Assembly (NCBI RefSeq): GCF_001039355.2
Contig: NW_019775555.1
Span: 134,935 to 198,934, forward strand
Direction: 5' to 3'
DNA: 64,000 nt
DNA from: Lingula anatina
Lineage: Eukaryota; Brachiopoda; Lingulata; Lingulida; Lingulidae
Part shown: positions 55,501 to 64,000 of the stretch, in pieces
How positions within the stretch are numbered: position 1 is the stretch's first letter
Layout: every line of letters starts with the position of its first letter
Notes under the pieces: model-generated
What the model was told of the DNA's origin: nothing
Databases searched by the model: none
Seen by the model: only the letters and a program-made list of their open reading frames with translations
Position numbers and translations under genes: made by a program

Positions 55501-55912
55501 TACCCTCTACCAGGGCGATATATTGATTTTTCACAGATATCAACAGATATGTCTCTAGATAAATAGACAGTCATTTTGGTCTGATGTCACCCTGTTCATA
55601 AATCTCAAGGCTGATTACATGGCTGGTAATTGTTTGCGCACTGCCACTTGGCAGGGCCATTCTAAGTCTGCTTGACAGCAATCAAGACAGTTAATTGCCT
55701 GACTTTAATCACTTGCTCTTCTGTGACAGATAAAAAGCCTTAGACTGGTTGCGTAACGAGCAGTTGTCACATTGTTGTGCAGCTCAGCTCATGCAGAGTG
55801 AGTACAAAGCCTTTGGCGCGCGCGCAGAGATAATTGTTTCCTCATGGTCAAACTCAACAGGGTCCATCAGCAAGAAATGTCCACATAATAAATGCGACCC
55901 TGGTAGAGGGTA
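55501..55912. mobile_element. 412-bp MITE with 9-bp target duplication
   Basis: Starts TACCCTCTACCAGGG and ends with its exact complement. CATTAACAG lies on both sides (55492-55500, 55913-55921). Removing it with one duplication restores the RT frame at this point. A 9-bp duplication fits Mutator-like elements best; hAT and P make 8 bp. Non-coding. A matching terminus exists at 49259. Confidence 0.88.
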
Positions 55913-56577
55913 CATTAACAGCATGACAAAAAATTGCTATATGGCATCACTGGATCTGCTGGATCTACTCTGTACCTGTTGACCCATCTTTCCAAAAATA
56001 CCTAAGATTTAGGTGGAATGATAAACTCTACCAGTATACAGCTCTCCCGAATGGCCTGTCATGTGCACCCCTGTACTTTACCAAGTTAATGAAACCTGTG
56101 CTGGTCTCACTTAGGAGAGCTGGGCATATTGTCTCCTGTTATTTAGATGATTTGTATTTGCAATCTAGTACATATACTGGGTGTCAAGAAAGTGTGCAAA
56201 ATACCATGGGATTGTTGGAAAGTCTTGGATTTATTGTACATCAAGAAAAGTCGAAATTTACCCCTGCACAGAACATAGAACATTTAGGTTTTATCTTGGA
56301 CTCAAAAAACATGCATGTGACAGTCAATGAAGAAAAGCAATGTAACATGGTGACACTTGGTAATAAGATCATTAAAAAGAACTCTCAAGGAAACTGTTCT
56401 ATACAAGAGGTAGCTCAGTTAATAGGCACAATGGTTTCCTGTCTGCCAGGTGTGGAATATGGTGAACTTCATTACAAAAGTTTGGAAATTGAAAAAATAG
56501 CTGTGCTTAAAATGTCTATAGGTAATTTTGATGCCCTGGTATCCCTTTCTCAGTCGTCTGTTGATGACATTAAATGG

Positions 56578-56580
56578 TAG
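56578..56580 (+). other. Premature TAG between DIRS RT and RNase H
   Basis: The same frame is open on both sides. Related DIRS proteins have two Trp here, so a TGG to TAG change is the simple explanation. Readthrough cannot be excluded from sequence alone. Confidence 0.6.
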
Positions 56581-56989
56581 TTTGACATGGCTCTCTTTCC
56601 AAGGAAAATTTCTCATGGCAATCCAGTGACCACTCTCCAAACTGACCCTTCTTTAGCAGGCTGGGGCGCTGCTATGAGAGATAAGACAACAGGGGGGCAC
56701 TGGCTTGAAACTGAAAGGAATGAGCATATTAACTTTCTAGAACTGAAAGCCATTTTTCTTAGGTTACAGTCATTATGTGGACGTCTAAAAAACTGTCACA
56801 TTTTGATAGAAATAGACAATTCAACAGCAGTGGCGTACCTCAAAAACATGGGTGGCACCCATTCTGTACAGTGTAATCATATCGCAAAAACTATATGGCA
56901 GTGGTGCATATCTAAGAATATTTGGGTCAGTGCTTCTCACATTCCCGGAGTAGAAAACACACAGGCAGACAGGGAATCACGCAAGTTCA

Positions 56990-57480
56990 ATGACTGCACT
57001 GAATGGACTTTGCATAAAAAAAGTGTTCAGTAACATATGTAAACATTTTGCAGTACCAGAAGTTGACTTGTTTGCTTTGCAGCTTTCATTCCAAGTTGAC
57101 ACTTTTTTCTCATGGAGAGCTGATCCTTTATCTGTAGGGACTGATGCTTTTGTTCATGACTGGAATAACTATAACCTTTGTTATGCTTTTCCACCTTTCA
57201 GTATTCTACAGAGTGTGCTTCAGAAGATAATGCAAGACCAGGCAGATGTACTCTTGGTAGCTCCAGACTGGCCCACGCAGACATGGTATACACAGCTCCT
57301 GCATTTGTTGGTGCAGCCACCAGTGCTCCTACCACGGCGACAGAACCTGTTACATCTGCCACACAGCCTCCACCAAGTCCACCCTCTTTGGAGAAAAATG
57401 CAGTTGGTGGTTTGTCACTTATCAGGGAAAACTTACAAAGGGAAGGATTATCAGACAGAACTCAGGAAATTATCATGTGT
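56990..57480 (+). CDS. DIRS methyltransferase-like domain
   Basis: This frame overlaps the RNase H end and encodes VPEVDLFALQ, SWRADPLSVGTDAF, CYAFPPFSILQSVL and LLVAPDWPTQTWY. DIRS elements carry an N6-adenine-methyltransferase-like domain here, with a YAFPPF motif in the DPPY-like position. The catalytic status is unknown. Its C-terminal end lies in the YR overlap; the LTR element starts at 57482. Confidence 0.6.
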
Positions 57481-57481
57481 T

Positions 57482-57622
57482 TGTTGTATCCAATGCATGT
57501 GGCTGCCGATTGGTCGCGTCTTGACCATGGCCACCACCTGGTGAATGACGTGGTAATAAATGAAAGTATATGGAAGAAGCACATGGCGAGTTCAATTGAG
57601 TTATGTTAAATCGGTCATAACA
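57482..57622 (+). repeat. Left LTR
   Basis: 141 bp, TG...CA, with an AATAAA at about 57556. Identical by eye to the right LTR. Very short for an LTR, as in some mag-type elements. Confidence 0.95.
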
Positions 57623-57623
57623 T

Positions 57624-57641
57624 TGGCGACGAGGACGGGAT
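57624..57641 (+). promoter_or_regulatory. Primer-binding site, tRNA-Ser-like
   Basis: TGGCGACGAGGACGGGAT starts one base after the left LTR. From memory of animal tRNA-Ser(GCU), whose 3' end is rich in CCTCGTCGCCA, this is complementary except for one position. Ty3/mag-lineage elements are known to use tRNA-Ser. Confidence 0.65.
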
Positions 57642-57659
57642 AGAAATAGAAATACTAAC

Positions 57660-59489
57660 ATGGCACAGGGAGAACCGCCGATTCAATACATCCACATGGC
57701 AGGAATTGTTCTGCACGTCACACCATTTAATCCACCGGAAAATCGACTAAATACCGGACCAGCATGGGAAACATGGCTGGAGGAATTCGAAGAAGAAATG
57801 CAGTTGCAAAAAGTGCAAGAAGCAGACAAGGTAACTTGCCTTAGGCGCTACGGTGGGAAAGAGATAAGAAACAAAATAAAATACTTACCAGATCCTCCAG
57901 TAATTGAAGATGAAGAAAGTGCATACCAGAAGGAGGTACGAAAACTGAACCTTCACTATAAACCGAAGCAAAATAAAATGCATAGTGTATATGTATTCAA
58001 TAAAACAACAAGGATCCCAGGAGAAACCATAGCTTCATTCACTGCCAGGTTGAGAGAAAAAGCTGAACATTGTGATTTTGGTGAGAATGCAGACGCTCGT
58101 ATTTTAGAAAGGATAATTCAGACTATGGATGATAAACAGATCGTAACTAAAGCCATTCAAAGAAATTGGAACTTAGAAACCTTAATCCAAGAAGTGAGCC
58201 AGAAAGAAGATTTAAACAAAGAAGTTGACAATATGAGAAATGAATTTAAAGTGGCAAAAATCTCGGATGGAGTCAGCGTCAAACCTAAAAGAAGATACCC
58301 GCAACTGATGAAAAAACCCATTAATCCAAGCTCAAGATTGCAGTGTTCTAGATGTGGAGGACAAATTCATAACAGAGATAAATGTCCCGCTAGTGGAAAA
58401 CAGTGTTTTAAATGCAGCAAGTGGAATCATTTCCAGAAAGTGTGCAAAACTCAGAAACCAAGTGACAAGCCAACCGCGTACAGAGGCAGAAAAATGGTGA
58501 AGAAAACAGAGTTAGAAGATAGCTCTGAATCAGACAATGGGGATTTCATAAAAACTGTGCATGTCCACCGAATCAAACAAGAACATGTGGGAGAGACAAT
58601 AGAGGTGAGAATAAATGACATTACATGTGAGTGTGAACCAGACAGTGGTGCTGCCACTAATGTAATGGATGAACATCAATTCAAACATCTAAGCAGAAGA
58701 TCAGACACAACCCTGAAACCATCGAAAGAAAAACTGAAAACTATACAATCAGAGCTAATCGTTCTAGGTGAGTGCCCAGTGACCATTCAGAATAGCATCT
58801 CAAAATTCATTGTCATCAAGGGACATTTGGGGTGTAAACCACTGATAGGCAGAAAAACACTAGAAGACTTAGGAATGATGGAAATAAGGGAAGACGGCTC
58901 TCTTAAAGAAGAAAATGACTTGAAGATTAAAGTAGTCAAAGAAGACAAAACAGATGTTCAGAAAATCTTAGATGAATACAAGGATGTGTTCACAGGTATC
59001 GGGCATGCCAAAGACCCTAAGTCAGGAGCACCCATTGAAGTAAAACTGGAAATGGAGACAGATGTCAATCCAGTTGCTCAGAAACCGAGACATGTAGCTT
59101 TTCACCTCTTAGACCCTTTAAAAGAATTCTTAGAGCAAGGGGAAGAAGAAGGTATTTATGAGAAAGTCCCTGAAGGAGAAGCAATAACATGGTGTTCACC
59201 GCTCGTAGTACAACCTAAACCCAAGTACACTTCAGTTCGTGGGAAGCTAGAACCACACATGATCCGTGCAAGCATTGATATGAGGATACCCAATCAAGGC
59301 ATGAAAAGAAGTCGCTGTGTACAAGCACCGATAATTGAAGACTTCACTTACCATTTACGTGACTGCAGTATATACAGCAAACTTGATTTGAGATCGGGGT
59401 ACCATCAGTTGAGTATTGATGAGGAATGTTGTATCCAATGCATGTGGCTGCCGATTGGTCGCGTCTTGACCATGGCCACCACCTGGTGA
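57660..59489 (+). CDS. Gag-protease-partial RT polyprotein of the LTR element
   Basis: 609 codons, uninterrupted. Residues 1-210 are Gag capsid-like (WETWLEEFEEEMQ). At about 227-262 are two CCHC zinc knuckles (CSRCGGQIHNRDKC; CFKCSKWNHFQKVC). At about 325 lies the protease active site DSGAATNV (DSG instead of the common DTG). From about 470 is RT, with WCSPLVVQPKPK, a conserved RASIDMR and palm motif A SKLDLRSGYHQL. The frame then enters the LTR, adding 20 or so foreign residues. RT motif C, RNase H and integrase are missing. Gag and protease could still be functional. Confidence 0.9.
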   Translation: MAQGEPPIQYIHMAGIVLHVTPFNPPENRLNTGPAWETWLEEFEEEMQLQKVQEADKVTCLRRYGGKEIRNKIKYLPDPPVIEDEESAYQKEVRKLNLHYKPKQNKMHSVYVFNKTTRIPGETIASFTARLREKAEHCDFGENADARILERIIQTMDDKQIVTKAIQRNWNLETLIQEVSQKEDLNKEVDNMRNEFKVAKISDGVSVKPKRRYPQLMKKPINPSSRLQCSRCGGQIHNRDKCPASGKQCFKCSKWNHFQKVCKTQKPSDKPTAYRGRKMVKKTELEDSSESDNGDFIKTVHVHRIKQEHVGETIEVRINDITCECEPDSGAATNVMDEHQFKHLSRRSDTTLKPSKEKLKTIQSELIVLGECPVTIQNSISKFIVIKGHLGCKPLIGRKTLEDLGMMEIREDGSLKEENDLKIKVVKEDKTDVQKILDEYKDVFTGIGHAKDPKSGAPIEVKLEMETDVNPVAQKPRHVAFHLLDPLKEFLEQGEEEGIYEKVPEGEAITWCSPLVVQPKPKYTSVRGKLEPHMIRASIDMRIPNQGMKRSRCVQAPIIEDFTYHLRDCSIYSKLDLRSGYHQLSIDEECCIQCMWLPIGRVLTMATTW

Positions 59490-59567
59490 ATGACGTGGTA
59501 ATAAATGAAAGTATATGGAAGAAGCACATGGCGAGTTCAATTGAGTTATGTTAAATCGGTCATAACA
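59427..59567 (+). repeat. Right LTR
   Basis: 141 bp, identical to the left LTR. Preceded by GATGAGGAA, whose GAGGAA is the only purine run at the expected polypurine-tract position. Confidence 0.95.
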
Positions 59568-60735
59568 GTGTTCATGGCGTTCAGGGACCAAAAAACAACA
59601 CCAAACATATATTAACAAATGGATTGCCTTTTGTACTGAAAGACATTTCAATTACTTACAACCAAATATGCCAGAAATTTTAGAATTTTTCACTCAACTT
59701 TATGACTCAGGATTACAGTACAGTGCTATAAACACAGCATGCTCAGCTCTAGCCACATTTATTACATTAAATGGAGATTTTTCCCTAGGCTCACACCCTT
59801 TAGTGAAAAGGTTCATGAGAGCTGTGTTTCAGACTAGACCAGCACTACCTAGGTACCAGTGTACATGGGATGTTGATATTGTACTTGATTACATTGAGAG
59901 ACAATCACCTGTAGAAGAACTTAGTTTAAAAAAGTTAACACTAAAATTGGTAATGTTACTTGCATTGATAACTGGACAACGATGTCAGTCTATTCACCTG
60001 CTGAATTTAAGACAGATAAGGGTTTTGCACAGTGGTGTGCAGTTTGTCATAGATCAATTAGTAAAACAGACAAAACCCGGGAGAGAACAACCAGTGTTGA
60101 TGCTGCCTAGATTTAGGGATAATGTTTCTCTATGTGCTGTTCATACTTTAAGAGAATATTTAGTTAGAACTAAAGATTGTAGAGTTGGTTTAGATAGCAC
60201 TCAGTTGTTTCTTAGCTACTTAAAGCCACATAAACCAGTTACTAAACAAACAATTAGTAGATGGGTCAAAACTGTAATGGCTCAAGCAGGCATAAACACA
60301 AAATTATACAAGCCACACAGTACTAGAGCAGCATCGAGCAGTAGGGCATTTTTTGCTGGTGTACCTTTAGCTTCTGTGATGAAAGCTGCAAGTTGGAGCA
60401 GTTCTTGTACTTTTAGGAAATTTTATCAGAAACCTGTAAATGACAGTTGTGATTATGCCTCCGGTTTGTTGAAATGGAAAAAAAGGAGGGGGTGAGTAGG
60501 TGTCATTATATTGTACATGATAAGGTACATGATAAATGTGGACTGCAAAGAATAACATGCTTAAGTAAGGTTAAAGGGTTTTGTTTTCTTTTTTTGTAGT
60601 TGATAGATTTTGCATGAGTCTAATGCAGACATGATGTGCACAATTTGTTCTGTTTTTTCATAAATGTTTAAATAACACTTGTTATTTGTCGTTATTTTTT
60701 TTTGGGAAATATCCTCAATGTCCACTAAGGCTTTG

Positions 60736-60861
60736 AAATCTCGCCTAATCTAGTGTGATCCTGATTGGCAGTAGAATTAAAAAATTAAACGAGACTTAAT
60801 TACCCAAGTTGAAGTTTGATTGTAATTCTACTGCCTTATCAGGATAATGAGAGATTAAGCG
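60736..60861. repeat. DIRS internal complementary region
   Basis: 60736-60777 is the complement of the left outer end (53397-53438). 60825-60861 is the complement of the right outer end (60987-61009), with a 47-nt spacer. This is the DIRS arrangement thought to bridge the cDNA ends during circle formation. Confidence 0.7.
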
Positions 60862-60954
60862 CCCACCCTATATGGTAAACCCCTCCCACTTAAGAAGTAA
60901 TGTTACAAAATGTTTTACAAAATAGTGTATCTGAGTGGCCATTTTTGGTCTGTG

Positions 60955-61009
60955 AAAATTGACTTTTGGTATCACTACGCAATCACGCTTAATCTCTCAT
61001 GATCCTGAT
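60955..61009 (-). repeat. DIRS right terminal inverted repeat
   Basis: Complement of the left repeat over about 52 bp with several mismatches (GACTTTTGGTATCAC ... TGATCCTGAT). The match stops at 61009, taken as the element end. Confidence 0.7.
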
Positions 61010-61139
61010 CTCAACCTTGCATCATAACCTGGACGCGACATGTTAAAAAAAATTACGCACTTGGGAACGTTTGTTGCATGCAGGGCTTTTCCCAGGATTG
61101 AGTGTCAGGCCTTCTAAAATTACCATCTGTAACTTCCTA

Positions 61140-62440
61140 AAGATTTACAGGGAGTAAAAATAATGATCTCCCGTTGACGATCTTCCGCAATTTAAGTTCC
61201 TTGAACTAATATGAAAACTGCATTTTTTTATTGCTTACATCGTGAACAATCTCCCGATGAAGATGTGAAAATTGCCTTTTCGTCTAGCAAGGATCGCGAA
61301 CGATCTCCTGCTGACGATCTTCCGCGAACGAAGTTCCCTAAATCCCTTGAACTAATATGAAAATTGCATTTCATCCTTGCTTACATCGCGGACGATCTCC
61401 CAATGATGATAAGAAAATTGCCTTTTCGTCTCGCTCGGATCGCGAACGATCTCCCTCTGACGATTTTACGCGAACAAAGTCCTGCCGATAGTACGCAAAC
61501 GATTCTCCGCCGAAGATATGCCGTGAGCGGGGAAGGGGGGGTTAAAGACAAAACTAAATATATGTATTATTTATAATATTCAAAGAGGGAGACGGGTTTA
61601 AAATAATGATCCCCCGCTGACGATCGTTCGCAAACTAAGTTCCTTGAACTAATATGAAAACTGCATTTTATTATTGCTTACATCGCGAACAATCTCCCAA
61701 TGAAGATNCGTTGACGATCTTCCGCAATTTAAGTTCCTTGAACTAATATGAAAACTGCATTTTTTTATTGCTTACATCGTGAACAATCTCCCGATGAAGA
61801 TGTGAAAATTGCCTTTTCGTCTAGCAAGGATCGCGAACGATCTCCTGCTGACGATCTTCCGCGAACGAAGTTCCCTAAATCCCTTGAACTAATATGAAAA
61901 TTGCATTTCATCCTTGCTTACATCGCGGACGATCTCCCAATGATGATAAGAAAATTGCCTTTTCGTCTCGCTCGGATCGCGAACGATCTCCCTCTGACGA
62001 TTTTACGCGAACAAAGTCCTGCCGATAGTACGCAAACGATTCTCCGCTGAAGATATGCCGTGAGCGGGGGAAGGGGGGTTAAAGATAAAATGAAAAATAA
62101 ATATTATTTATAAAATTCAAAGGGGGAGGGGGGGTTTAAAATAATGATCTCCTGCTGACGATCTTCCACGATCGAAGTTCCCTTGAACAAATATGATAAG
62201 TGCATTTTATTCTCGCTTACATCGTGAACGATCTCCCGCTGAAGATATGAAGACTGCCTTTTCGTCTCTCTCGAATCGCAAACGATCTCCCGCTGATGAT
62301 CTTATGCAAACGGAATCCGCTACAAATATGAAAATTATCTTCTCCTCCTGTTTGGATCGCGAATGATCTGTTGACGATATTACGCGAATGATTCTCTGCT
62401 GAAGATATGAAAATTGCCATCTCGTCCCATTCGCATTGCG
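61140..62440. repeat. GATC/CG-rich degenerate minisatellite
   Basis: Words GCGAACGATCTCC, GCTGACGATCTTCC, CTTGAACTAATATGAAAA and TTGCTTACATCG recur irregularly about every 25-60 bp. It is richer in CpG than its surroundings. It includes a large duplication at an N (see 61708). Confidence 0.7.
61708..61708. other. Single N at a repeat junction
   Basis: Roughly 535 bp to the left (61172-61707) are repeated to the right from 61709 at very high identity. The left copy stops at the N, suggesting unresolved overlap. Confidence 0.85.
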
Positions 62441-62510
62441 AACGATCTCCATGTACGAGCCAGGTAATGGTAATGGTCCTAAATTGAACATGGACATGAA
62501 TAGAAGTGAC

Positions 62511-62610
62511 GGGTACATTTCACTTCGAGATAATATCTTGGCTTTTTCATTGTGTCTTCCGGGTACATTTCACTTCGAGATAATATCTTGATTTTTTCAT
62601 TGTGTCTTCC
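62511..62610 (+). repeat. Two 50-bp tandem copies
   Basis: GGGTACATTTCACTTCGAGA plus the next 30 bp occur twice head to tail with two differences. Confidence 0.95.
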
Positions 62611-63071
62611 TCATTTAGGACAGCCGCCGATAACAATAACAGCGTTACAAATGACAAAGCCGCGGCCTGTGACTTCTATTTGCCGGCTTGATAATGCACC
62701 TTAAGCCAGGTAATAGTAATGCAACTAAAGACAAAAGGCCGACGTTCCCGCAATTGAGAACGGGAATCCACATCTAAACCATCTATATTGTGAGTAACCG
62801 CTCGCAGGGGCGCAATATTGTTCCTATCTCCCATTGAGAGTGTTATCGGCAATGATATCCTGATCGTATCATTGTCTTGAATCAACTGACACATTACCTT
62901 CATGTTTGAGCTGGACAACGCGGCCATATTTGGTGACGAACTTTTCAAAAATTATCAAGTACCTCATTTTTAAGGTCGACGAAGTTTTCAAAGGGAAAAA
63001 AATTACGTCGGCGGCAAATCATATGCCGACGAAATTTTCAAGAACGACGAAATTTTCAAGACTTTACCGTA
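62611..63071. other. Noncoding stretch
   Basis: CCAGGTAATRGTAATG occurs here (about 62706) and at 62459 in direct orientation. GACGAAATTTTCAAG recurs near 63027 and 63044. No gene. Confidence 0.4.
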
Positions 63072-63530
63072 CATTAAAAAGACTGGCAATTTTCATGGTA
63101 TAAAATAGTTAAATGTTAATAGTTTTGACAAATCTAGTCCAATATTTTTGAAATTTGTACAAATGATGCTTAAAATCAATAAATATCTCTGAAAAATTTT
63201 CATCAGTTGACTGTGTCTAATGAAAAAGATTTTTAAGATCATATTAATTGGAGAAAACTGAAAATTACATTGAAAAGACTGCAAAATTCCATGGTCTAAA
63301 ATAGTTAAACGTTAAAAATTTTGACAAATCTTGTCCAATATTTGTGGAATTTGGAGAGATGATGCTTAACAATAACAAAAATCTGTGATAAGCTTAACAG
63401 TTGACTCTGTGTAATAGAATTGTAGTTGTTTGGTATTTTGTATGTGAAGGGTGAGAATTATATAAAACTTTTCTTTCAATTTCACAACATCTAATTAACC
63501 TCATATTAAACATCAAATATCATGATTTGA
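63072..63530 (+). repeat. About 190-bp satellite, second block
   Basis: Units near 63074 and 63274, then the stretch 63340-63525, which matches the left flank of the DIRS element (53200-53396) up to AAACATCAAAT. Confidence 0.75.
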
Positions 63531-63594
63531 GTTTCTTTGTGTAAGAGGTGAAAAATTAGCCATAATTGTCCTCTGGATAAGAATATATACCCAT

Positions 63595-63766
63595 TTAAGA
63601 CATCTTACTACCAATACCAGATGCAGATTCCTCCTTACAATCAGTTTCTGGAATAGGGTTTAGCACACCATTTAACAATGTCCTAAAGCTTGCCATATAC
63701 CATCTATTGTACACATGGATGAGACATAGCATTGCTCTTGCTGTTGTCTTTTGATGCCTGTTTTTT
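63595..63766 (-). CDS. Candidate last exon, minus strand
   Basis: On the minus strand an acceptor (TAATTCCTATAG) opens 56 codons plus stop, with the intron in phase 2: KNRHQKTTARAMLCLIHVYN, then RWYMASFRTLLNGVL, an acidic tail and TAA. Composition is protein-like, basic then acidic. Family not recognised; could be a host gene or a TE-encoded exon. It lies between satellite blocks. Confidence 0.35.
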
Positions 63767-63839
63767 CTATAGGAATTAGCCCTGACCAGACAGGAAGAAT
63801 CAGTTCACCAAAAAATGACTGTGTCTAATAAAAAGGATA

Positions 63840-64000
63840 TTTTCAGAACATATAAATTTGAGAAAAACTGAAAATGACATTGAAGACTGCCAAATGCGGT
63901 GCCTTAAAATAGTTAAATGTTAATAATTTTCAAAAATCTTGTCCAATATTTGTGAAATTTGGACAGATGATGCATAACAATAATAAAAATCTGTGATAAG
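63840..64000 (+). repeat. About 190-bp satellite, third block
   Basis: Same unit as above (TTAAAATAGTTAAATGTTAA, CTTGTCCAATATTTGTGAAA), continuing beyond the window. Confidence 0.75.

Larger units (their letters stand above)
54989..57033 (+). pseudogene. DIRS reverse transcriptase and RNase H, disrupted
   Basis: Overlaps the end of ORF1. RT starts with FLHEWRQLTSDKTIL and the conserved FLRPKKDGTFRMILNLKKLN. A MITE then interrupts it at 55501. After the MITE come MASLDL (motif A, with an adjacent small indel), YTALPNGLSCAP and the catalytic YLDD near 56140. A TAG at 56578 replaces the second Trp expected after DDIKW. RNase H follows in frame: TDPSLAGWGA, ELKAIFL, EIDNSTAVAYL and HIPGVENTQAD, i.e. 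the D-E-D-D type residues. Function: copying element RNA and removing the template. Confidence 0.85.
57482..59567 (+). mobile_element. Ty3/mag-like LTR retrotransposon, pol-deleted, recent
   Basis: 141-bp LTRs at 57482-57622 and 59427-59567 read identical over their full length (TGTTGTATCC...GTCATAACA). GTGTT flanks both sides (57477-57481, 59568-59572). A primer-binding site follows the left LTR. The single ORF holds Gag, protease and the start of RT, then runs straight into the right LTR. Identical LTRs with an intact duplication mean it was inserted recently and probably already in deleted form, using enzymes supplied in trans. Confidence 0.92.
57178..60495 (+). pseudogene. DIRS tyrosine recombinase, split by an LTR element
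   Basis: The YR frame opens near 57178 in a different frame from the MT domain. A Pro/Thr-rich leader is followed by LQREGLSDRTQEIIM. The LTR element occupies 57482-59567; with one GTGTT removed the frame continues with the core-binding domain. The catalytic part is intact from 59668: arginine in TGQRCQSIHLL, H-x-x-R in HSTRAASSSRA, and the tyrosine in TFRKFYQKP. It ends in KWKKRRG. YR would integrate the circular cDNA. This is the best conserved DIRS gene here. Confidence 0.85.
53397..61009 (+). mobile_element. DIRS-like tyrosine recombinase retrotransposon, nested insertions
   Basis: Ends are inverted: ATCAGGATCACACGAGATTA...GATACCAAAAGTCAAT at 53409-53460 and its complement at 60955-61009. 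An internal complementary region at 60736-60861 pairs with both outer ends, as in DIRS1. Between lie Gag-like, RT, RNase H, methyltransferase-like and YR regions, in DIRS order. Without the MITE and LTR element the unit is about 5.1 kb, normal for DIRS. DIRS elements integrate by YR through a circular DNA and make no target duplication; none is seen. Frameshifts, a stop and two insertions make this copy dead. Confidence 0.85.

Noticed and set aside
57473-57661. Minus-strand frame duplicated at 59344-59651
   Set aside because: Present twice only because it lies in the two LTRs.
1-64000. CRISPR arrays, bacterial operons or phage genes
   Set aside because: All tandem arrays have variable units without unique spacers, and the window is clearly eukaryotic with introns and retroelements.

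Overview
The window reads as eukaryotic, AT-rich, intron-bearing intergenic or intronic DNA dominated by transposable elements. Nothing prokaryotic is present: no operons, no dense coding. DIRS-type tyrosine-recombinase retrotransposons, RTE and L1/Tx1-type LINEs, a Ty3/mag-like LTR element, Harbinger genes, Helitron-like termini, tRNA-like SINE heads and many minisatellites together suggest an invertebrate animal. A marine lophotrochozoan such as a bivalve is my best guess; this is inference, not proof. No complete host gene is visible, only short candidate exons with good splice sites.

Layout. 0-5 kb: noncoding DNA with small MITEs, an inverted repeat and a hammerhead-like hairpin. 5-13.4 kb: candidate small exons in a sea of diverged repeats, two arrays of one 46-bp minisatellite, and a Helitron-like 3' end near 7.77 kb. 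13.9-16.1 kb: a 2.2-kb solo-LTR-like unit with 4-bp duplication, TATA box, AATAAA and two internal arrays. 17-18.9 kb: a second Helitron-like copy with 140-bp tandem repeats. 21.7-23.0 kb: a 5'-truncated RTE LINE with a 14-bp target-site duplication. 23.2-25.7 kb (minus): a dead L1/Tx1-like LINE whose RT active-site motif is deleted. 29.4-34.5 kb: another L1/Tx1-like LINE, split by a 2.65-kb foldback element made of inverted arrays of about 170-bp units. 35.6-43.1 kb: hairpin-rich repeats, an RTE fragment, and a decayed Harbinger gene pair (transposase last exon, plus strand; seven-exon MYB/SANT gene, minus strand, convergent). 44.3 kb: assembly gap. 44.9-47 kb: candidate host exons. 50.6-53.4 kb: a roughly 190-bp satellite and a minus-strand Helitron-like relative.

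53.4-61.0 kb holds the richest object: a DIRS-like element with terminal inverted repeats, an internal complementary region, Gag, RT, RNase H, methyltransferase-like and tyrosine recombinase regions. It is broken by a 412-bp MITE (9-bp duplication) and by a 2,086-bp mag-like LTR retrotransposon (5-bp duplication, identical 141-bp LTRs) that itself lacks most of pol. 61.1-64 kb: minisatellites and the same satellite again, with a candidate last exon on the minus strand.

Nesting gives a relative chronology: satellite, then DIRS, then MITE and LTR element inside DIRS; LINE, then foldback element. Three of the seven single-N positions sit at junctions of near-identical direct repeats and look like unresolved assembly overlaps, so duplications there should not be taken as biological without read support.
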